Made by a program: the position numbers and the translations under genes | In this document: positions 20,796 through 29,730 of the stretch, one piece after another | How positions within the stretch are numbered: position 1 is the first letter of the stretch | How the letters are laid out: every line of letters starts with the position of its first letter | The notes under the pieces: generated by a model | Database searches by the model: none | What the model was told of the DNA's origin: nothing | Seen by the model: the letters and a program-made list of their open reading frames with translations, nothing else | NCBI RefSeq assembly: GCF_000143415.4 | Contig: NW_003314345.1 | Span: 322,264-386,263, forward strand | DNA length: 64,000 nt | Direction of reading: 5' to 3' | Origin: Selaginella moellendorffii | Taxonomy: Eukaryota > Streptophyta > Lycopodiopsida > Selaginellales > Selaginellaceae

Positions 20796-21176
20796 ATGGC
20801 AAGTACTAACAATGTTCTTCTATTTGTCAGCATTGTGGCAGCCTCAATCATCCTTGCCTCCACCGAAGGCAGCACTTTCGTAACCTTCCAGTCCCCAGAT
20901 TGCACAAACCGAGTCCTTGTTACTAGGTGCGGCTGCAACAATCTGGACGCTTCAGTCGGCTATGGCTTCGAGTGGCACAAGCAGCGTGAGAGCACCGCAA
21001 ATCTCTACAACCAGCCAGATTGCAAGGGGTTGCCACACACGTCACTAGACTCTTTCAGTCTCCGCGTGTGGCCCCATCGGCTGGAAGAGCATCGAGATCA
21101 GCTGCAAGTAGCTCGAAACAAACTCATTCCTTTCCATTTCGTATGCGAAAGCGTTACAGAAGTATGGAAGAAATGA
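20796..21176 (+). CDS. MiAMP1-like secreted antimicrobial protein, frame broken near C-terminus
   Basis: The ATG starts a 26-residue signal peptide ending near STEG. The mature part has the spaced Cys pattern (PDC, RCGC, PDCKG) and YNQPDCKGLPHT block of the MiAMP1 beta-barrel antimicrobial family of seed plants and lycophytes. After about residue 90 the frame no longer fits the family. The family's C-terminal block with Gly-Trp-Lys-Ser and two Cys instead lies one base over, at about 21067-21108, followed by a stop at 21109-21111. The open frame runs on to 21176 with unrelated residues. A one-base insertion (or two-base deletion) near 21063-21068 would explain this. It is either a pseudogene or an assembly error. 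Confidence 0.7.
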   Translation: MASTNNVLLFVSIVAASIILASTEGSTFVTFQSPDCTNRVLVTRCGCNNLDASVGYGFEWHKQRESTANLYNQPDCKGLPHTSLDSFSLRVWPHRLEEHRDQLQVARNKLIPFHFVCESVTEVWKK

Positions 21177-21200
21177 ATAAACTCACAGCTCTTTCGTTTG

Positions 21201-22132
21201 TCACTTGTCCTTGGGTGTCGCCCACTCCACGCGCAGGATGAGATTGTCGTAGCCATATCCGTCCAGCTTCTTGATGGCACGAACTGCGTCGTCTCTGAGA
21301 GGCACACTCGTGATCAACACAAAAGCAAAAGCAACCACAGAGAATGAAAGGGGGACACAAACCTGTTAACAAAGTTGATGAATGCGAAGCCACGGCTGAG
21401 GCCTGTCTCGCGATCAAAGGCGACGTAGATGCGAGAGATGTTTCCAAAAGGTCGGAAGAGCTCTTGCAAGTCCTGCTCTCTCGTGTCCTCGGACAGATTC
21501 GTCACTCTGATCGAATTGCTATCGTCTCTGGAACCGTGGCGCATGCTATCCCCCTCGCGCTTGGCCCCTCCACGCAGGCTGGGAGGAACATACGAGGTGG
21601 GCTTTCCGGGAGCTCCGGAGGCCGCCGATGGAAGTCCTGGAACATCGTCCTCCGGCTTGTCAAAGGAGAGATTTTTGCCGAGCAAATCCTTGTAGGGACA
21701 TCTCGAGGTCCAGTGATCTCCCTTCTTCCCACAAGCTCGGCAAACGACCAGCGAGGGATTGCTCCCTGGAGCCCCCTGCAGTGCCGCAAACTCGTTCTCG
21801 TCCTGCTTGTTCGTCTGGCCGTCAGTCCGGGGCCTCTCGAGAGTGATCTCGTCGATGGAGATCACGGTGAAATTGTCGGAAGCGTTCTGACCGATGGCAT
21901 CGCCGAATTTGCTGAGCTGTCGGCGCTGTAGCACCGCCGGATTCATCTTCTTCACCTGTTTCTTCACCCTCACCGTCGTGATTAGCTTGCTGAGCTTACC
22001 AGTGTCCTCGTTCTTGCGCCACTCGGTGATGATCTTGATTCCCTTCTCGTCCGGCCCGACGATCTGTGTAGACGGCACCACATCCTCGAGGCCGTAATCG
22101 TCGTCCTCCGCATCGCCCCACCGGAAGCTCAT
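21201..22132 (-). CDS. eIF3g: Translation initiation factor eIF3 subunit G
   Basis: There are two exons: 22132-21363 and 21294-21201, with a 68-bp GT-AG intron (21295-21362), giving 287 residues. The N-terminal eIF3g domain begins MSFRWGDAEDDDYG and includes VRVKKQVKKMNPAVLQRR. A CCHC zinc knuckle (CRACGKKGDHWTSRCPY) follows near residue 130. The C-terminal RRM has RVTNLSEDTREQDLQELF (RNP2 side) and RGFAFINF (RNP1). The intron falls inside the RRM and the last exon ends LRVEWATPKDK. eIF3g is part of the scaffold that recruits the 40S subunit and supports scanning. Length and domain order are normal for plant eIF3g. Confidence 0.95.
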
Positions 22133-22387
22133 CGCGCGCGCCCTGGCCGCAATCTATCCGGCTGCCAGAACCCTAGAATGCGAGCAAGAACCCTAAAAAC
22201 GAGGTGAAGAATCGAACCCAACACTAAAGGAGTGTGAGTCACGGGATGTACGGCAACGGGCCGTTACGGCACAGATGGCGCTTACACAATCCCCACCGTC
22301 GGATCTCATGCCACGTGGCCACACGTTTATATAGCACCCCCCTCTCATAAATGTGGCCCAGAAGAAGGGAGCGCGGCGCGAGAGAAG
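22133..22387. promoter_or_regulatory. Bidirectional promoter between eIF3g and SPARK gene
   Basis: 255 bp separate the two divergent start codons. A TTTATATAG TATA-like box lies at 22326-22334, about 55 bp before the SPARK-gene ATG. No TATA box is evident on the eIF3g side. Confidence 0.5.
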
Positions 22388-23550
22388 ATGCGAAACTGCT
22401 GGATTGCGTCGGCAATCCTGGCGGCGGTGGTGGCGGGAGCCCTGGCGGCGCCGCCACACTCGCCACCGCCAGCGCTCCCCGTGGTTCCTGGCGGAGGAGG
22501 AAGCAATGGCAGTTCTAGCGACGAAGAGGGCACAGTGCCATCCCTGCCAGTAGAGTGGCAAGCCATGGCCTGCGACCTCCATTTCGCGGGGATCAGCTTC
22601 GGTGGGCTCAGGAGCGCTTGCGAGAAGAAGCACCATAGCCAGGATCTCCGCTCGCGCTGCTGCCCTGTTCTCGCATCGTGGCTCTTCGCCGCGCAGGCCG
22701 AGACCACAATGCGCGCCATCGCCGCCGCCGCCGCCACCAGCTCTTCGAGCTCTTCCTCGCCATCGCCACAGGTGGAGATGCCAGTGCCGCCGGACGATTC
22801 GGCGGTGTGCGCCGCGAGCTTGCAGCAGGGCTTCCACTCCCGCGGCATCGACCTCCCGCTGCTCAACGCGTCGTGCGACATGAGCCTGTGCTACTGCGGC
22901 ATCCGGCTGCGCCAAATGGCATCGCTCAACTGTCCCGTGGGCTACTTCCACAAGAACAGGAGCGCGCTTCTTCCATCTCACGCGCCCTTCCTCCGCCACC
23001 TCCAGTCAAACTGCTCCGATCCATCGCTCCACGGGTGCTCCTCTTGCATCGCCGCCCTCGACAATGTAAGTCCTTCTTTCGAGTTCTATAGGCTCCATTC
23101 CATTCATCGTTTTCTCTCGCGTTTTCTTTGTGGATGGATCGTGATGATCACGCACAGTCCGTGGTTTGGATCGGGCAGAAGGTCGCCGCCAATCCAAAAG
23201 CTAGCAGCAGCGGCGCGACGCCATCGACATTGGATTGCCGGCTCATGGGATTGATGTGGCTGCTGTCGGACAATCGGACGCGTTTCATCCCGACGGTGTC
23301 GGCGGTGCTGCGAGCGCTCCTCTACAGCACGGATTCGGATGATCAAGATGCTAGCGCTGGCGATGGCGAAGTTCCAGCGGCCGCCAGCCCTGGCGCTTGC
23401 CGCAGTGATCAAGCGCAGTTGCCACTGGCGAGTGACAGTCCGGGACCAGAGGATTCGGCAGCGCTGCTAGCGCATTCGCCATTAACGCTCTCCTTCCACC
23501 GCGCCTTCTTCTTCGTCTTCTTCCTCAAGCTTGGCCTCTCGGTGTGGTGA
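22388..23550 (+). CDS. SPARK-domain GPI-anchored protein (At4g28100-like)
   Basis: There are two exons, 22388-23065 and 23158-23550, with a 92-bp intron, giving 356 residues. A signal peptide (about residues 1-20) is followed by a Pro/Ser-rich stretch. The Cys-rich extracellular SPARK domain has RCCPVLASWLFAAQAE, DDSAVCAASLQ and NASCDMSLCYCGIRLR, then CSSCIAALD across the intron. Exon 2 has DCRLMGLMWLLSDNRTRFIPTV, a signature of this plant family. The C-terminus is hydrophobic (FFFVFFLKLGLSVW), consistent with a GPI-anchor signal. The family is on the cell surface; its ligand is unknown. SPARK domains also occur in symbiosis receptor-like proteins, but this protein has no kinase. Confidence 0.85.
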
Positions 23551-24155
23551 ACGATCCAACTCTTGCTCGATGGGATTGGATCGGATCGCCCTTTATGTTT
23601 GTGCTTCTTTATTTTTCCACCTTTCGCTCTTGGTCTTCGTTTTGACGACTCGGGTCGGGTCTCTTTTCTTCCTGTAAATAAGACTCCACTTCAATCACTC
23701 TCGCCACCGCGGGCCGAGATTTTCAAAGGCGTGATCGCTGGTTTTTAACGAGTTTCTGGAAAAGCGACCGCTCAAAGGCAATGTGGGACAGCACATGTTT
23801 GGGAGGATCAAAGTCGAGGGTCTCATGGTTTCCAAAAGGAAACTCGAGCTACATGGTTCCATGGTTAAGAAAAACAAAGAAATGGGCGATTATCTATCGA
23901 TCGATCAAATCGATCAAACGTGACAAAGATGGTGGCGCTAGCTAGCGCGTGAAGGAATCATGCGTGTGGCAGTGTGCACAAGTGAGTTTGAGTGATATTG
24001 TCTGTGATTCCTTTTCCCGCCAGGAAAAAGAATGATAGCATTGGTCACGCCAGAGAGGAATATGACCCGACGTGCTTGTCTTGTGTGTCCTTGCCCAGAG
24101 CCGTTGGATCGCCCTAGGGTTGGAGTCTCCCCGACGTGGATCCACACCACGTCTT
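23551..24155. other. Intergenic, 3' flank and tRNA upstream region
   Basis: About 600 bp contain no convincing frame. The first part is probably the 3' UTR of the SPARK gene. Confidence 0.4.
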
Positions 24156-24228
24156 GCGCTTGTAGCTCAGTGGATAGAGCGTCTGTTTCCGGAGCAGAAA
24201 GTCACAGGTTCGATCCCTGTCTGGCGCG
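24156..24228 (+). tRNA. trnR-CCG: tRNA-Arg (CCG)
   Basis: A 73-nt cloverleaf. The acceptor is GCGCTTG/CTGGCGC with a T-T mismatch at the sixth pair, then D arm GCTC...GAGC. The anticodon stem is TCTGT/GCAGA with loop TTCCGGA (anticodon CCG at 24189-24191). The T arm is ACAGG/CCTGT with loop TTCGATC. A T-rich stretch about 40 nt downstream could end pol III transcription. Confidence 0.93.
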
Positions 24229-24788
24229 CAAGGAGAATATGCTCCTTCCAAGAGAAGGATGTTCTCCTTTTTATTTTCGTTTTTGCTTTGCCTCCAACGT
24301 CTCGTTCCTTCCTTGTTTGTCCGGTGAATCGCTCGCTCCTCTCCTCAACGTTTAAAGTTTGATAGATGAGTTTGTTGGTCGCGAGATGGGGTCTTAAAAT
24401 CTGGTTTGGCGCTTGACAGGGTCTTCGGCGATCGTGGTTTTAGATTTTTCTTTTTTTTCTTCGTTGTGGGCCGCAGGCTAGAAGACCTGGAACGATGGAA
24501 GAAATCGTGGTTGCCGGCATTGTCTCGCAAACAGGGGAAAAGGACGCTGCATTTTAGCTATAGTGATTTTCGCAAACACGCGCTTATAATCCTAGCTAGC
24601 AAACGCGGAGGAACGAGCAACGCGGAGGGACTAGATCGCGTCTAAATGGAGGAATGGGTCGCAGGGCTCGAGGATCGGTAGCCCAAATCCGGGCAGCAGC
24701 GCTGTAGGGCTTCTCAATCGATCGATCGATCGATCGACACAGCGCGAGAGTTTGAGCGAGCGAGAGATTCTAGATTGATAGATGAGCT
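24229..24788. other. Intergenic before COBRA-like gene
   Basis: No gene seen. A short ATCG microsatellite lies at about 24716-24736, within what is probably the COBRA-like gene's 5' UTR or promoter. Confidence 0.4.
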
Positions 24789-26944
24789 ATGGCGAAGAAT
24801 CGTGATGAGAGATTGCGGTGGATCGGCTCCAGCTTCTTCCTCGTGGCGATTTGGGCCTCTTGGGCAGCGGCGCAGCAGCCAGCGTTCGAGGACGCCTCCA
24901 ATTCCACATGCCGGGGCGTGCTGCTCCACTACTCCATCCGGCGCGTCGCCAAGATCAGCCCCTTTCTCACCGATGCCGCGCAGCAGCCCTATCGATTCGA
25001 GTCGGCGCTCCAGCTGAGCAATCTGGGCTTCAGCGAGGTGAAGAACTGGCGCGCGTTCGTGGGATTCCAGCACCGCGAGATGCTCGTCCAGGCGCCCGGG
25101 GCGCTGCTGGCCGACGGCGAGAATCTGCCAGTCACTGTGGCCCCTGCCGGCGCCACGCTCGCGGGATTCCCCCAGACCGATCTCCTTAACGCGGTCGAGA
25201 CCGCCGGTGACACCACCAAGACCTCGGTGACGATCAATCTGGTCGGCACCGAGTATGGCGTCGAGGATTTCCCGCTGCCCGCCAATATCAGCTTCCCAGT
25301 GCCCGGCTACACCTGTGGATCCGTCCAGAAGCTCGGAAGTAAGTGCCTCTTTCTTTTCCCCCTTCTTCCCTCGCGAAGAGCCCTAAAATTTCTTTTCTTT
25401 TCCCCCTTCTTCCTCGCGAAGAACCCTAATTTTTTCTTTTCCTTTCCCCCTTCTTCCTCTTTCTCTTCCCCCTTTCTTCCTCGCGAAGAACCCTAACATT
25501 TCCTTCTCGTTTCCTTCTTCCAGATGATACGCTTCAGCTGTGCTGCACGGAGAATGCGACCGCGATCAACAGCACCAGCACGGATCAGTTCGCGCTGCCG
25601 GAACCGGGCGACCTCACCATTACCTACAGCGTGATCCAGACCTTCACGGACAACTACTGGGCCGAGGTAGACATCTCCAACGACAATCCCCTGGGCCGGA
25701 TCGATGGCTGGAACCTGACATGGGAGTGGCAACAAGGCGAGTTCATCTTCCAGATGCGAGGCGCGCAGGCGCTCGACCAGGATCAAACCGAGTGCCTCTC
25801 GGGCCCGGCGGGCGCTCACTACAAAGATTTCGACTTCTCCACGGTGATGAGCTGCAATCGCCACCCGACCATCGTGGATCTTCCTCCCGAGCGAGCCAAC
25901 GACACCAGAGTTGGGATGATCCCATCGTGCTGCCGGAGTGGACTTCTCCTCCCGGCCACCATGGATCCAAAGCTCTCCAAGTCGGCCTTCCAGCTCTTCG
26001 TCTACAAGGTCCCTCCAAACCTCGACCGCGACACTCTCGCTCCCCCGGCCAACTTTAAGATCGATCCCAGGTACTCTTGCGGGCAGCCCCAGCTGATCGC
26101 TCCCGTGGAGAAGCCGGATCCCAGCAGCCCGACGAGGATGATCTCGGCGATTAAGAGCTGGCAAGTTACGTGCAACATGACCCGGAATGGCAGGCTGGAG
26201 CAAGTCGGCCAAGTCGAGAACTTGGAGACGAGGCGAAAGTGCTGCGTTTCCTTCTCGGGTTTCTACAACTCGTCCGCGGTTCCATGCCCGACTTGCGCCT
26301 GTGGCTGCTCCGCCAACTCCACCCTTCCTCGGCCTTCCTGTGACACAAGCTCGCAGGCGATGCTCTTGCCTTCGTACGCGCTGCTGCTCCCGTTCCAGGA
26401 CCGCATTGGAAAGGCGCTCGAGTGGGCGAGGATGAACAGGAAGCCGGTTCCAAGCGTGGCTCCGTGCTCGGACAATTGCCCCGTGAGCATCAACTGGCAC
26501 GTCGTGTCGGACTTCACCGACGGATGGACTGCCCGGCTCTCGCTGCTCAACTGGGACGAGACGGCCGTTCCCGAGTGGTTTGCCGCGGTGGAGCTCAGGA
26601 ACGCGTTCCCGGGGCTCGAGCGGGTCTACACTCTCAATGGGACTTTGATCAACGACAACACCACCTTGTACTTCCAGGGGCTGCCAAACTATAGCGACTA
26701 TCTCAACCGGATCGACAAGAACAATCCGGGGAAGCTCCAGGCAGTGATCTCGTTCGACAAGAGGAAGACGCCCGGGATCAACGTCACTGGCGGCGATGGA
26801 TTTCCAACCAGGGTGGTGTTCAATGGCGAGGAATGTGCGCTCCCAGACGCGATTCCAATCAGTCATGGATATCGTCTTCGCGCGGTGCCGAGGTTGGTTG
26901 TTTCGCTTCTCCTTGCTGCTGTTCTTGCGGCCTTTTGGCTGTGA
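24789..26944 (+). CDS. COBRA-like protein, COBL7/10-type
   Basis: There are two exons, 24789-25338 and 25524-26944, giving 656 residues. A signal peptide (to about residue 28) is followed by the long N-terminal extension typical of the COBL7-11 subgroup. The COBRA core has LTITYSVIQTFTDNYWAEVDI, WNLTWEWQQGEFIFQMRGA and SCCRSGLLLPATMDP. The Cys-rich CCVS motif (RRKCCVSFSGFYNSS) and VPCPTCACGC follow, then SINWHVVSDFTDGWTARLSLLNW. The hydrophobic tail (LVVSLLLAAVLAAFWL) is a GPI-anchor signal. COBRA proteins are wall-facing and affect cellulose deposition and oriented expansion; COBL10/11 act in pollen tubes in flowering plants. Many N-glycosylation sites are visible. Confidence 0.94.
25339..25523 (+). 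repeat. Intron repeat with telomere-like AACCCTAA units
   Basis: The single COBL intron holds three imperfect units of a CT-rich tract followed by CTCGCGAAGA(A/G)CCCTAA. They sit near 25365-25390, 25415-25435 and 25475-25500. Confidence 0.6.
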
Positions 26945-27079
26945 ATGAACTAAGCTCTGATCGATCGATGCATCCATCGTGGAAACTGTAAATCTTTCTT
27001 TTGCCTTTATTCCCTTCATCTGCTGACTTTGGAAAAGTTTTGTTGTGCGGTTTTCGATACGAAAATAAATATGTTCTGG

Positions 27080-29355
27080 CTATCTGCTTTTGTATTGGGT
27101 TATAATCCCTGTTACAGACGAGTAGGTTCCAGCAATTGCTGCAATCACTCCTATGAATATGGTCACGACACAAATAATAGCCTGCAAAACAATCATGTTT
27201 TAGCTAGCTCCAAGGTTTTACTCAGACTCTTACCTGTGTTTTTGGAATCCTTCTGCCACTTATGCTGAGATAACATGCTGAGGGTAAAATTAATGACTAC
27301 AAAAACCATGAAATTTGTTAAATACTTCAAACGATCATAATACATTGATTATACATACTCCAGTAAGACTTAGAAACGATCCAATAAAAGCCATCACAAA
27401 TCCTGAAGAATCAATAAAACGTATAAATCTGAAATACTTCAAATCTTTATCGAATACTTACCAAAGAATGGTATCATAAGCGCCACAAATAAAGTTGATG
27501 TTACCAAACTAGTTCGTATAAGAACTGATGCAAAATGATTTTTTGAAACTTGAGTTGGCAGAAGTTCTTCTAAACTCAAGGCGACAGGGGTGATTGTTAA
27601 TGCATATTTTGTAAGAGGTGTAATAACCTGAAAATAAAATTTAAAGACTTATAGCACTAAAAACACAATTAAATTACTTACCGTAGTCCATAATGCAATT
27701 TTAGATGCAACAAACTGCTTTGGAAGATTTAATGTCACTTGAGACTGAGTTTCTGCTCCAAACATTTTAAAACCCATAATCGCTACTCCTCCATACATTA
27801 ATATACATAATAGAAAGCTAATAACAAATTATCAGAATTTAAAAGTAATAAAGCAAAATAGGTTGAAATACACTTACCACAATTGTAAAACTCGATTGAA
27901 TTGCGCTCTATCTTTCATAGACGAATAAATATTAGGAAAAACAGCGTGTCCAGAGAAACAAAATCCTATAAGTCCAATAGAGACTGGCAAGTTTCCAAAA
28001 TTTATAAATGAGCCAGTGTTCCGAAACCCAACCCCATCAACCGCTCCAACCCACCAAACCGAAACAACAACAATAATTGATGTCACAACTCCACCAGCTT
28101 TTAAAAAAGAAAAGTCAACAAACCAGAACCTGAAAAAGGAACAAAACACATACCTGAAATGTATGATAACAAGCTGAGATCTCGAAGCCAGACAGTAGGC
28201 AGTATAAACAGCGCAGCTATCATGCTAAACACTTTCTGTGACTCCATCTTGCGGCCATTAAAACTGAAATGAGCATTGGGGAAAAGGGATGCAAGATTAT
28301 CCCCTTCAAGAATCAAAAACTCCACACAGCATGCCTACAATATAGCATCTGTTAATACAATCAAGATTATAGAAGTTTAACACACGTACGTAGAGTTCCA
28401 CGTAGAGAATTATCTGTTAAGAAGGATCACAGTGAGAAGATGGACAAGCTAAAGCAAAGACAACGTACCGAGATAACAAGACGTCCAATCCGGCCAAATG
28501 CTGCTTGCCCAATGTCAGGATATGTGACAAGACCTGGCTCACTCTCCAAGCATTTGCGCAAAAGGATTCCTGTGTAGCAGCAAACCACTGCGAAGAGTAG
28601 CAGTATGATAGCTCCAATCCAGCCTCCTTGCTTCAGAGCATAAGGAGTGGAAAGAACCCCCACTCCAGCGAGAACATTGATCCCTGAGAAACATCGAGGT
28701 TAGAACTTTGAGAACAATGGGAAAGCTTTGAGCTCAAACCGTTTAGCGTTGCCTGGAAGAAGGTGCAACCTTGCTTTGGAAGCTGGAGGTGATGGTAGTC
28801 TTGCGCATCGCTGGAAGGAGAAATCCTGGTCGAGGAAGTCTTCCTGAGCCTCGTCTCGGAGGATACGGTGACAATGTGAGATTGCGGGGGTGGTGGCGGT
28901 GGCAGCGATGGAGTCAGTCGTTTTTCATCCTTGTCAAATTCCTGGTCTGTCAAGAGCGGATCCAGAATGGAAGTTGCGCTCTCGTAGTGCTTTCCCAGCG
29001 AGGTTGATAGCAGCGAACTGCGAGACACATTTGGACTCGTGAGGAAATTCAAGCTTGGAGAGGGCATATGACTGTAGATATCCATCGATTTCCTGGCAAG
29101 GAAGAACAAAAGGCCTCAGCAAAGATCTCTCTTCCAAATCCTTTTCACTCACCTGTAGCTCTGCGGCCATCTAGGAGTAGCCAAAGCATCGTCTTCCTCT
29201 TCTTCCTCCTCGTCCTCGCCATCTTCTTCTTCGATTTTGTGATGGAATCCATCGCCGCTGCTTACTTTGCGTTGCTGTTGCTGCTCGTCCTCCTCGTCGG
29301 CATCAAAATCGAGATAGAATCTGGCCTCGGGGGGCGACGCTCGCTCACTCTCCAT
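27080..29355 (-). CDS. AVT1: Vacuolar-type amino acid transporter, AVT1 family
   Basis: Eleven exons read on the minus strand: 29355-29153, 29092-28740, 28683-28469, 28413-28390, 28334-28154, 28097-27878, 27817-27682, 27627-27462, 27402-27359, 27296-27234 and 27181-27080. Together they give 568 residues. The N-terminus is acidic and cytosolic. The AAAP transporter domain starts at CTFFQATLNGINVLAGVGVL, with LSTPYALKQGGW and YPDIGQAAFG. The 24-nt exon 28413-28390 encodes IILYVELY, then CCVEFLILEGDNL. The C-terminal helices end GIITQYKSR. AVT1 proteins move neutral amino acids across the vacuolar membrane with protons. A leucine codon upstream of 29355 is in frame, but the first ATG is at 29355. 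Confidence 0.92.
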
Positions 29356-29556
29356 CGCCAAATTCCTACTCAAACCTTCGCAATCCCCATTCTAGAGTGC
29401 TCGATTCCAAAGATCTTAATTCTCCAGCCAGCTAAACCCTAGCTACCTCTACACCATAAATTAAGGTTGGCCACTTGGAAGATAGGATTAGGGCAAACGT
29501 GACAAAAATAGTAAAATGTTAAGGAAATAGAAAATAAATTAAGGACAAAAGTAGAA

Positions 29557-29629
29557 TGGAGATGCCGGGTATCGATCCCGGTGCCTCTCGCATGCTAAGC
29601 GAGCGCTCTACCATCTGAGCTACATCCCC
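29557..29629 (-). tRNA. trnA-AGC: tRNA-Ala (AGC)
   Basis: The 73-nt minus-strand cloverleaf has acceptor GGGGATG/CATCTCC with the G3-U70 pair that marks tRNA-Ala, and discriminator A. The D arm is GCTC...GAGC, anticodon AGC is at 29594-29596, and the T arm is CCGGG/CCCGG with loop ATCGATA. Confidence 0.94.
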
Positions 29630-29730
29630 AACTTCCTCGAGATAAAATCATCGTCAAGAATCTCTCTGTGGTCAAAGTTAAAAGGGTTTAAAAACAACTT
29701 AGGGCTTGCCATTGTTCCTTGGTTCTTGCC

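Noticed and set aside
25493-27019. A 508-codon open frame antisense to the COBRA-like gene
   Set aside because: It mirrors the GC-rich third-position bias of the sense exon and has no recognisable domain. The sense strand has clear COBRA motifs and splice sites.
29356-29373. AVT1 start six codons upstream at 29373
   Set aside because: The codon there is TTG. The first ATG in frame is at 29355 and gives a sensible acidic N-terminus.
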